Source: a virus. From it: a stretch of DNA of 20,370 nt. Within the stretch, counting starts at the first letter, position 1. Each line of letters starts with the position of its first letter. Location of the stretch: positions 1 through 20,370 of the IMG/VR virus record IMGVR_UViG_3300021598_000271; one strand, given 5' to 3'. Below the pieces are notes generated by a model, which saw only the letters and a program-made list of their open reading frames with translations, searched no databases and was not told where the DNA came from. Of this stretch, positions 13,917 to 20,370 are shown piece by piece. Made by a program: the position numbers and the translations under genes.

Positions 13917-14681
13917 ATGAAAAACATTGTAATTGTTACTGGCGGCTTTGACCCCATACATTCCGGGCATATTGCCTACATACAAGAAGCACGAAAATTA
14001 GGAGATTTCCTAGTTATAGGAGCCAATTCAGACGAGTGGCTTAGGCGTAAAAAGAAAAAAGAATTTATGCCTTGGATTGAACGTGCAGCCGTGCTATCTG
14101 CCTTATCTAATGTTGATCGTGTAATCAATTTTGATGACAGCGACAACAGCGCCAAGGATGCAATTAGAAAAGTAAGGTCTATATATCCTAATGATCATAT
14201 TATTTTTGCTAACGGTGGAGATCGAACTAATGCCAATATTCCTGAAATGGATATCAAAGATGAAAATCTGGAGTTTGTTTTTGGGGTAGGCGGCGAACAT
14301 AAAATGAATTCAAGTTCTTGGATATTGCAAGAATGGAAAGCGCCTAAGACTGAGCGTCAATGGGGCTATTGGCGGGTTTTACACGAGCAAGGCCAAGAGG
14401 TAAAGTTAAAAGAACTAACCGTTGCTCCCGGCAAAATGCTGTCAATGCAGAAGCATAAAGAAAGAGCAGAACATTGGTTTGTGGCTGACGGTACTGCTAC
14501 AGTTTATACTATCAATTCAAGTACTGATGCAGAATTGCACGGAGTATATAAAAAATTCCAACATATTCATATCAATCGTCAAGAGTGGCATCAATTGTGC
14601 AACGAAGGGGACACTCCCCTAAAGGTTATTGAAATTCAATACGGTGAAAATTGTATAGAAGAGGATATAGAAAGATTATGA
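13917..14681 (+). CDS. Nucleotidyltransferase / mannose-6-phosphate isomerase-type cupin fusion
   Basis: A 254-aa fusion. Residues 1-138 are a cytidylyltransferase-like fold with GGFDPIHSGH (9-18), where the H-x-G-H motif binds the nucleotide triphosphate, and an NSSSWIL segment near 131-137. Residues 141-254 match the cupin domain of type II phosphomannose isomerase / GDP-mannose pyrophosphorylase: RQWGYWRVL, then LSMQKHKERAEHW with likely metal ligands Q178, H180 and E185, and H225 further on. The chain ends at EEDIERL, where family members usually continue into a YGR segment with a catalytic Arg, so isomerase activity may be lost. The start is set by the late-type box 5 bp upstream. It overlaps the next gene by 4 bases (ATGA). 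Substrates are not known. Confidence 0.8.
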   Translation: MKNIVIVTGGFDPIHSGHIAYIQEARKLGDFLVIGANSDEWLRRKKKKEFMPWIERAAVLSALSNVDRVINFDDSDNSAKDAIRKVRSIYPNDHIIFANGGDRTNANIPEMDIKDENLEFVFGVGGEHKMNSSSWILQEWKAPKTERQWGYWRVLHEQGQEVKLKELTVAPGKMLSMQKHKERAEHWFVADGTATVYTINSSTDAELHGVYKKFQHIHINRQEWHQLCNEGDTPLKVIEIQYGENCIEEDIERL

Positions 14682-15364
14682 TAGTAGTTGACAAGTGGTA
14701 TGCACCATTTGAGGATTTTTTCTCTCATCTTCCGGGAGGAGAAAGAATAGAAAATTTTGGTAAAGAATCTAGACTAGAAGCATTAAAATTTGTTTCAAAA
14801 AAAAGATCAGTTATAGATATAGGTGCTCACATAGGAATAAGTGTAAATCATTGGTCGACAGAATTTGATAGTGTCTATGCATTCGAACCTCTAAAAGAAC
14901 ATTATGATTGTCTAATCAAAAATACTGAAACGTTAAACAATATAAAATCCTACAATTATGGGTTGGGAAACTTTGAGGGTACTACAAAAGGCGCTTACCG
15001 TAGTTTAAAAAATAGCGGATCCTTTCAAATTATAGATAGTAATTATGTACAGCCCAGAAACGAAAATAAGATTAGAAATCTTGTAGATATAGAAATAAAA
15101 AAATTAGACTCTTTTGAATTTGAAAATATAGATCTTATTAAAATTGACGTAGAAGGATGGGAATTTGAAGTTATTCAAGGGGCTATTGAAACTATTAAAA
15201 AACATAAACCTGTTTTAATGATAGAAGTGTTAGTTGACCACCCTAACAAAACTTTAAAAACAGGCTATGACAGTAATAAATTAAATGATTTGCTAAAAGA
15301 TCTAAATTATAAAGAATCGGCGCATATCATTCCAGACGATAAGATTTTTACACCAAATGAATAA
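14678..15364 (+). CDS. FkbM family methyltransferase
   Basis: A 228-aa SAM-dependent methyltransferase of the FkbM type, usually acting on sugar hydroxyls or glycosylated products. DIGAHIG (47-53) is motif I, FEP (69-71) is the family's strand-2 signature, and KIDVEGWE (155-162) is the hallmark FkbM motif. All are intact, so the enzyme should be active. The ATG overlaps the previous stop by 4 bases, and the last 8 bases overlap the next gene. It is a second FkbM-like copy besides the one at 13188, with a much better preserved motif set. Confidence 0.88.
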   Translation: MIVVDKWYAPFEDFFSHLPGGERIENFGKESRLEALKFVSKKRSVIDIGAHIGISVNHWSTEFDSVYAFEPLKEHYDCLIKNTETLNNIKSYNYGLGNFEGTTKGAYRSLKNSGSFQIIDSNYVQPRNENKIRNLVDIEIKKLDSFEFENIDLIKIDVEGWEFEVIQGAIETIKKHKPVLMIEVLVDHPNKTLKTGYDSNKLNDLLKDLNYKESAHIIPDDKIFTPNE

Positions 15365-16157
15365 TTGGATATTTCTCAGTAAAGAAGGCAAAGATGAATA
15401 TGTCAATATGTTTGCTATCGGCAGCGGCGGCCGTGTTATAAACACAGACGACTTTGATTATAGAGACAGTGACGACCCTATCATTCTTAGAGGTATCTTA
15501 AAACATAAGATAATGAAAAAATGTTGGCTAGATGGCCGAGATTTTTATTTTATGGATACTGGTTATATGGGCAATCACCGAGGACCTTTGAATCCTATGG
15601 GATGGAAATTTTATCATCGCATTGTTAAAAATGATCTGCAGCACAGCGAAATGATTAAAAGACCAGATGATCGTTTTCGTAAGTTAGCCATTCCGTTACA
15701 CGATTGGAAAAAAGGCGGAAGAAAGATCTTAATCGCCAAACCTGACGAAAAACCTATGAAATTTTATGGGTTAGAATTAGACGAATGGTTACAAGAAACT
15801 ATTGATACTATTAAAAAATATACCGATAGGCCTATCGAAGTTCGAGAAAGAGTTAAGAGTAGAGTAGAACGTACTATCAATAGCACATTAAAAGAAGCAT
15901 TAGACGATGATGTTCATTGTCTAGTTACCTTTAATAGCAATTCAGCCACAGAAGCAGTAATGTATGGATATCCGTCATTTACACTATCACCAACACATGC
16001 TGCATCGCCTGTGACTAGCCAAGACCTTAGTAAAATAGAAACACCTTTTTATCCAGACAAGGATTTAGTTTATGCATGGGCCTGCCACTTGGCCTATGGA
16101 CAATTTCATATAAATGAACTTAAAGATGGCTCAGCATGGAGAATTTTAAATGAGTGA
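15357..16157 (+). CDS. KpsC/KpsS-like capsular polysaccharide transferase-type protein (copy 1)
   Basis: A 266-aa soluble protein whose second half has a GT-B-like ending: a KILIAKPDE strand (about 124-133), then TFNSNSATEAVMYGYPSF (about 190-207), resembling the NSxxxxEAxxxGxP site of capsule-synthesis (KpsC/KpsS-type) sugar transferases. The first half is not recognised. The C-terminal 90 residues align with those of the 17616 gene (DLSKIE, then Pro-rich, and a final GSAWRIL / GECWSHM block). It has no membrane segment. It overlaps the flanking genes by 8 bases each, suggesting translational coupling. The substrate is unknown. Confidence 0.55.
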   Translation: MNNWIFLSKEGKDEYVNMFAIGSGGRVINTDDFDYRDSDDPIILRGILKHKIMKKCWLDGRDFYFMDTGYMGNHRGPLNPMGWKFYHRIVKNDLQHSEMIKRPDDRFRKLAIPLHDWKKGGRKILIAKPDEKPMKFYGLELDEWLQETIDTIKKYTDRPIEVRERVKSRVERTINSTLKEALDDDVHCLVTFNSNSATEAVMYGYPSFTLSPTHAASPVTSQDLSKIETPFYPDKDLVYAWACHLAYGQFHINELKDGSAWRILNE

Positions 16158-17619
16158 TGGTTTTTTACCTGTTTATGTAGGCTACGATTATAGAGAAGAT
16201 ATTGCGTACAAAGTATGCGAATATTCTATCTATAAAAATACGCCAAGCGCCGAAGTTAAACCTCTTAAACAGGATCAATTAAGAAGAGACGGATATTACA
16301 CTAGATCAGTTGATCCTCTAAGTTCTACAGAATTTACATTTACTAGGTTCCTAGTTCCCCATCTCATGAACCTTGAAGGGTGGGCATTATTCTGTGACTG
16401 CGACTTTGTATGGGATGGCGATATACAGAGAGTATTTGATCAAGCAGATTCTAGATATGCAGTTATGGTAGTCAAACATAATTACAATCCTACAAACACC
16501 ATTAAGATGGATGGCAAACCACAGACTCAATATCCAAGAAAAAATTGGAGTTCAATGATATTGTGGAATTGCAGCCATCCATCTAATGCCAAACTTACTT
16601 TAGAAGATATAAACAATCAGACTGGTTCTTATCTGCACAGATTCCAATGGTTAGATGATTCGGAGATAGGTGAACTAAATGTTCAATACAATTTTTTAGT
16701 AGGACATAACAAGCCAGAAGAATGTCACGGAGGCAAACCTATAGCCTATCATTGGACTGAGGGAGGTCCGTGGTTCCCCCAGTATATGGATTGTGAATAT
16801 AAAAATATTTGGTATAACTATCTCATAGAATATTCTAACGAATTAAGCAGAAACAATGTGACTGCTTATTCTCCTATTACATGGGTTACTTCTCTTTCTA
16901 GAGAATATTGGGAATATTGTGCCAAACATACTATGCCCACATGGAGTAGACTACCAGGTGATGTAGTAGTGGTGTGGGACGACAAACCTGTAGACTTTCC
17001 TGTTGGCAGAACTTACAATTTTTGGAAAGAAGTGGCCAACCCCGATGATCCCTGGATCAAAGAAGGTATGGGAGGAACCAAAGCCGACAGATTCTGGAAG
17101 AAAAGTCGTGTGCAGGTATGGGCCGTTAGAAAATTCAAAGGTATTGTTATATGGATCGACGCCGATATAGCCGTAACTGCACCGCTGAGTCGCCCTCGAG
17201 CATTAGAACTATTGCATCCAGGAAAAAATGTTTGGGGAACATTAGACTGCGGCAGTGATCATCCACAAAAGTATGATCATATTGATACTGGAATTGTATC
17301 TTTTAATTCAAGACATTTAGAATTTGATAAATTTATTAAAGAATATTCCTTGATGTGGTATAACGGAAAGATATATGAATGTAGACAACCGTACGATCAC
17401 TATGCAGTAACAATGCTAAGTAAAAAATGGCCCGTGCAAACTTTTGTACCGCATTGGTCCCAGTGGGCTTCGTCTACAGATGAATATCCTAACAGATTTA
17501 ACATGCAGAACAGTTATGTCAAAGACTATTTCGAACACTATCTAGGAATAGAGAAAAAAGAACAATTAAAAAGATTAAACGGTGAAGAACCAGTTTCCAA
17601 AAAGGAAAAGAAAAAATGA
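16150..17619 (+). CDS. Double-headed glycosyltransferase (two GT-A domains)
   Basis: A 489-aa protein with two distinct glycosyltransferase domains. Residues 5-225 resemble GT8-like enzymes: VYVGYDYREDIAYKV, TEFTFTRFLVPHL and the metal site DCDF (83-86). Residues 238-470 are another GT-A domain with WIDADI (335-340), HIDTGIVSFN (377-386) and a late HW pair. This second domain is a paralog of the N-terminal half of the 10109 gene and of the 18547 and 19247 genes. Both DxD sites are intact, so it may add two successive sugars, as two-domain chain-building enzymes do. The C-terminus is a Lys-rich tail. It overlaps both neighbours (8 and 4 bases). Confidence 0.85.
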   Translation: MSDGFLPVYVGYDYREDIAYKVCEYSIYKNTPSAEVKPLKQDQLRRDGYYTRSVDPLSSTEFTFTRFLVPHLMNLEGWALFCDCDFVWDGDIQRVFDQADSRYAVMVVKHNYNPTNTIKMDGKPQTQYPRKNWSSMILWNCSHPSNAKLTLEDINNQTGSYLHRFQWLDDSEIGELNVQYNFLVGHNKPEECHGGKPIAYHWTEGGPWFPQYMDCEYKNIWYNYLIEYSNELSRNNVTAYSPITWVTSLSREYWEYCAKHTMPTWSRLPGDVVVVWDDKPVDFPVGRTYNFWKEVANPDDPWIKEGMGGTKADRFWKKSRVQVWAVRKFKGIVIWIDADIAVTAPLSRPRALELLHPGKNVWGTLDCGSDHPQKYDHIDTGIVSFNSRHLEFDKFIKEYSLMWYNGKIYECRQPYDHYAVTMLSKKWPVQTFVPHWSQWASSTDEYPNRFNMQNSYVKDYFEHYLGIEKKEQLKRLNGEEPVSKKEKKK

Positions 17620-18554
17620 AATTTGTAGTCTATCAGGCATGTTTACCTGCGACAAATAAAAACCTAGAAAAAAATGAAATTTTAAATAGATTTCCTTTGG
17701 GCGTAGCCTATCTAGGACAGGATGATGTTGTTATCCATGAACAAAGAAATCTCATAGAAGCAGATGTGGCCATGATGGTAGGTTGGGTACATGAAGATTC
17801 TGCAGATACTCCGCATTTAGTATTTCGTAAACAGATTATTAATGAGCAAAGAAAAAGAAATAAAAAAGTCTTGTTAGCAGATTCAAATTTGTTCCTTTAT
17901 AAAGATAAAAGTAATCCAAATCATTATCTTAGATACAGTTACAATGGCATTTTTCCTAATACTGGAGATTATTGCGATCAAGATATCGATCCTAACAGGT
18001 GGAAGAATCTATCTCAGAACATAGGTATTGGTCTAAAGGACTATCGAACCTCTGGTAATCATATTCTGTTATGCCTACAACGTAACGGCGGATGGAGTAT
18101 GGGTGGATTTGATGTAGTTGACTGGACTGCACAAATTATAAAAGAATTAAGAAAACATACCGATAGAGAAATAGTTATTAGAGCACATCCGGGAGATAAA
18201 AAATCAAAAAATTATCTTTCTCCAAACAACCTGATTAAGAAAATTGGTTTTTTAAAAGGTGTTCGTCTTAGTCGAGACGGAGTTGATCTATTAGGAGACC
18301 TTAAACACTGTTGGGCTGTGGTAAATTATAACTCTAGTCCTACAGTAGGCGCAGCCATTGAGGGATTTCCTATATTTGTAACAGATCCTGAACGTAGTCA
18401 ATGTAAAGAGATTGCAAATACTGATTTATCAAAGATAGAAAATCCAAATTTACCGGATAGACAGAAGTGGGCCGAACGACTTGCTATGTTCCATTGGAAC
18501 TTTAATGAAATAGCCAACGGTGAATGTTGGTCACACATGAGAAAATATGCTTAA
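17616..18554 (+). CDS. KpsC/KpsS-like capsular polysaccharide transferase-type protein (copy 2)
   Basis: A 312-aa protein. The C-terminal part has a GT-B-like pattern: HILLCLQRNGG (149-159), REIVIRAHPGD (184-194) and VNYNSSPTVGAAIEGFPIF (236-254), the site comparable to the nucleotide-sugar motif of capsule-synthesis transferases. It is a paralog of the 15357 gene (shared DLSKIE, KxTDRxI and NSxxT blocks) but keeps the basic RAHPG motif that copy 1 replaces by RERVK. The N-terminal 120 residues are not recognised. It has no membrane segment. It overlaps the previous gene by 4 and the next by 8 bases. Confidence 0.6.
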   Translation: MKFVVYQACLPATNKNLEKNEILNRFPLGVAYLGQDDVVIHEQRNLIEADVAMMVGWVHEDSADTPHLVFRKQIINEQRKRNKKVLLADSNLFLYKDKSNPNHYLRYSYNGIFPNTGDYCDQDIDPNRWKNLSQNIGIGLKDYRTSGNHILLCLQRNGGWSMGGFDVVDWTAQIIKELRKHTDREIVIRAHPGDKKSKNYLSPNNLIKKIGFLKGVRLSRDGVDLLGDLKHCWAVVNYNSSPTVGAAIEGFPIFVTDPERSQCKEIANTDLSKIENPNLPDRQKWAERLAMFHWNFNEIANGECWSHMRKYA

Positions 18555-19263
18555 TATCGAAGTTATCACTAGTTTTAATCAACACTATTACGACCTCATT
18601 GGTAAAGATGCTGTCTCTACTTGGTTGAAGTACTGGCCTAAAGACATGTCCCTAACTTGCTATGTGGAAGAATTTGAATTGCCCGCTGATCCCCGAATAA
18701 ACCAAGTTTCTTTCGATACGTTTGAAAAAGAATATTTTACATTTCAAGGAACAGAGCATAAACAGGTTAAGAAGTTTGCTAAAAAAGCATGGAGTTTCAT
18801 ACATGCTATGCAGCACTCTACTGCTGATAGGATCGTATGGTTAGACGCAGATGTTTTACATACCGACTACATTGAGAAAAAATTTCTCAATGAAATTTTG
18901 CCCGATGATGTGTTAAGTACTCACATGGGCGTAACATATTTTTCAGCCAAGGACGGCACACCTGGTAGATGGTTTGTTCCCGAGACTGGTTTTTTTGCTG
19001 TCAACACTAAACACAAACTTTTTGATCAATTTAGATCGGAATATAGACGTCATTACGTAGAACACGATCATAAGAACATGAGAAGATTCTACGACAACGA
19101 TGTCTACGGATATGTATTTGAGAAATTAAAAGCCCCAGGTAATGATCTTTGTAAAGATTTTACCAAAGGCTACAAAACACCAATGAGACATACTGTATTA
19201 GGACCTTATATGCAACACTATAAGGCCAAGCACAGCAAAGCAGAATTTAATTCTGACGACTGA
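18547..19263 (+). CDS. GT-A glycosyltransferase, DxD type
   Basis: A 238-aa single-domain member of the paralogous glycosyltransferase group in this region. It opens with VITSFNQHYYD and YWPKDMSLTCYVE (the group's F-x-x-x-Y and W-P-x-D pattern), has WLDADV (98-103) as the metal/nucleotide site, ETGFFAVN (146-153) and a final MQHYKAKHSK segment like the H-x-x-x-K ending of its relatives. It has no signal or membrane segment. It is the last gene of the plus-strand glycan block and overlaps the opposing gene's end by 17 bases. Confidence 0.8.
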   Translation: MLNIEVITSFNQHYYDLIGKDAVSTWLKYWPKDMSLTCYVEEFELPADPRINQVSFDTFEKEYFTFQGTEHKQVKKFAKKAWSFIHAMQHSTADRIVWLDADVLHTDYIEKKFLNEILPDDVLSTHMGVTYFSAKDGTPGRWFVPETGFFAVNTKHKLFDQFRSEYRRHYVEHDHKNMRRFYDNDVYGYVFEKLKAPGNDLCKDFTKGYKTPMRHTVLGPYMQHYKAKHSKAEFNSDD

Positions 19264-20071
19264 CCCAATATTTTTCGGTTCTAGGTCTTATAAAATCAGT
19301 ATTGAGGCTCTTTCCGTAGTTCTTTCTATTGCCTTTGAGATGATCTAGGTATGCACCCCACTCACTATTGATTAACGGATGACCCTCACCTTTAATCAAT
19401 CCCTTACACCAATCATTCCATTGCCATTCTGGGTGTCTTAGTTTAACTTCTTTACGAACTTCGTCAAATACCCAACAGTCGTTCCATTCACTGAATTGGA
19501 ATAATCTGCCGCTGTCATAAGCCTGCTGGAATTCAAACAAAAATTCTTGTGTAAAAGGGTCTTTGAGATTCATAGAATACAAACCACACTCGGTAAACTT
19601 CTTTTCTCGACCTAAAAATCCTAGACCAATATGAGGTTGCGACATCTTTTCAATAAAATGATGGGGAATAGAAGTGTGGCATACCATATCGGCATCCATC
19701 CAGAACAACAAATCAGCATCGGTGTTACGTGCTGCATGACAGACTGAATAGATCTTATGACTGAAGCGTATAGCATCCCATCTAAAACCAACTCCTGGCC
19801 TTTTTCCTTTCTTATCAGGAGGACCAGTAGGAACTTCTCCCTTGGCTCGAGGATCGTTGCCCCATTTATTTTTAAATGCTACTAGATCCGGACAGGATTC
19901 GTGTAAATCTCTTACTACAAGATTTTCTGAAGACTCATCTATGCTATGATCTTGAGGATAAGCATACAGTGTGATATCTTTTGGCCAATGTTGTAAGAAT
20001 GTCTGTATCATTCTTTTGGCATATTTGTCATAACCTTCTTTATGGAAGGTAGTAACTACGGCTTTTTTCAT
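19247..20071 (-). CDS. GT-A glycosyltransferase, DxD type
   Basis: A 274-aa single-domain member of the same glycosyltransferase group: VVTTFHKEGYDKY at the N-terminus, HWPKDITLYAY, the metal site WMDADM (124-129), and an ECGLYSMN block that corresponds to D/E-T-G-x-x-x-x-N in the others. An Asp/Lys-rich insert (about 72-97) precedes the DxD site and is absent in the paralogs. The C-terminal GAYLDHLKGNRKN stands in place of the usual H-x-x-x-K ending. Its start overlaps the upstream gmd stop by 4 bases, so it is transcribed with gmd and may use or follow a GDP-sugar product. Confidence 0.8.
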   Translation of the reverse strand: MKKAVVTTFHKEGYDKYAKRMIQTFLQHWPKDITLYAYPQDHSIDESSENLVVRDLHESCPDLVAFKNKWGNDPRAKGEVPTGPPDKKGKRPGVGFRWDAIRFSHKIYSVCHAARNTDADLLFWMDADMVCHTSIPHHFIEKMSQPHIGLGFLGREKKFTECGLYSMNLKDPFTQEFLFEFQQAYDSGRLFQFSEWNDCWVFDEVRKEVKLRHPEWQWNDWCKGLIKGEGHPLINSEWGAYLDHLKGNRKNYGKSLNTDFIRPRTEKYWVSRQN

Positions 20072-20370
20072 TTAGTTTGGTATCTCTTGATATCTGCTTC
20101 TACCATCATTTTAACCAGATCATCAAAACTAGTTCGTCTTTGCCATCCTAGTACTGTTTCTGCTTTCTTAGGATTACCGCAAAGACTGTAAAGTTCAGCA
20201 GGTCTCTTGAATCTAGGATCACTCTTGATATATTTTTGCCAATCGTTGACACCTGCATATTTAAATGCACGTTCTAGTAGATCCCCAATGGTATATTGAA
20301 TACCTGTGGCAACAACATAGTCACCTGGCTGATCTTGTTGTAACATTAACCACATGGCTTCGACAAAATC
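20068..20370 (-). CDS. gmd: GDP-mannose 4,6-dehydratase, 3' part (cut by window edge)
   Basis: The frame is open to the window edge and gives the last 100 residues of a GDP-mannose 4,6-dehydratase, which makes GDP-4-keto-6-deoxymannose, the precursor of GDP-fucose, GDP-rhamnose and related sugars. Recognisable are DFVEAMWLMLQQDQP, the DYVVATG strand, YTIGDLLERAF, DPRFKRPAE and the LGWQRRTSFDDLVKMMVEAD ending, all characteristic of the C-terminal region of this family. The NAD-binding N-terminus lies beyond 20370. It is transcribed with the next glycosyltransferase. The activity is assigned from family resemblance; the catalytic residues are outside the window. Confidence 0.92.
   Translation of the reverse strand, partial: DFVEAMWLMLQQDQPGDYVVATGIQYTIGDLLERAFKYAGVNDWQKYIKSDPRFKRPAELYSLCGNPKKAETVLGWQRRTSFDDLVKMMVEADIKRYQTK

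Noticed and set aside
13878-13985. Longer N-terminus for the minus-strand FkbM-like gene (starts at 13985 or 13916)
   Set aside because: It would run into the divergent 13917 gene, and the late-type box fits the ATG at 13877 exactly.
10109-20370. Phage DNA-base glucosyltransferases (T4 alpha/beta-gt type)
   Set aside because: The transferases here have DxD GT-A or capsule-type motifs and sit with nucleotide-sugar and methyltransferase genes; no base-modification enzyme is visible.
1-20370. tRNA genes, CRISPR repeats, insertion sequences, integrase or attachment sites
   Set aside because: No cloverleaf, regular repeats, transposase/integrase motifs or flanking direct repeats were seen on reading both strands.

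Overview
The window looks like a piece of a T4-like myovirus genome, probably from an uncultured aquatic phage. It carries recognisable T4-superfamily genes: head completion nuclease (gp4), small and large terminase (gp16, gp17), single-stranded DNA-binding protein (gp32), UvsX recombinase and a UvsY-like partner. A small secreted Ala/Pro/Lys-rich protein at 5807-6001 has a signal peptide of a kind familiar from Betaproteobacteria (Burkholderiales relatives). It hints at a freshwater betaproteobacterial host, but this is inference only. No tRNA, CRISPR array, integrase or insertion sequence is visible.

Layout. (1) 1-5675, plus strand: DNA packaging and head genes. Two proteins, one with a T4-type capsid-targeting N-terminus and one acidic and Pro-rich, sit between gp16 and gp17. 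A 569-aa probable virion protein follows gp17. (2) 5676-6329: a terminator, the secreted protein, an open frame with no start codon, another terminator, and a sigma70-type promoter whose -10 lies in a perfect inverted repeat. (3) 6330-9339: gp32, a small protein, uvsX, a small acidic protein and the uvsY-like gene. (4) 9336-20370: an 11-kb sugar/glycan region that changes strand three times. It holds a short UDP-sugar dehydrogenase (+), a minus-strand block (GT/epimerase fusion, GT17, two methyltransferase-like proteins), a plus-strand block (nucleotidyltransferase/cupin fusion, FkbM methyltransferase, two KpsC/S-like proteins, a double-headed glycosyltransferase, another glycosyltransferase), and a minus-strand pair (glycosyltransferase and the 3' end of gmd).

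How it works together. Five starts (995, 2368, 3966, 13917 on plus; 13877 on minus) share one architecture: a TAAATA box, exactly 5 bp, then ATG, with no well-placed Shine-Dalgarno. TAAATA is the core of the T4 late promoter, whose start point would fall on or next to the ATG, so these late mRNAs are predicted to be leaderless. Two of the boxes face apart across 39 bp and fire the two main glycan blocks, which suggests the glycan genes are expressed late with the capsid and packaging genes. By contrast, gp32 has a sigma70-like promoter and a strong Shine-Dalgarno.

The most notable content is the glycan region. It combines nucleotide-sugar supply (UDP-sugar dehydrogenase, epimerase, gmd, nucleotidyltransferase/cupin), four paralogous DxD glycosyltransferase domains, other glycosyltransferases and three methyltransferase-like proteins. 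Its product could decorate the virion or remodel the host envelope; the sequence does not decide which.
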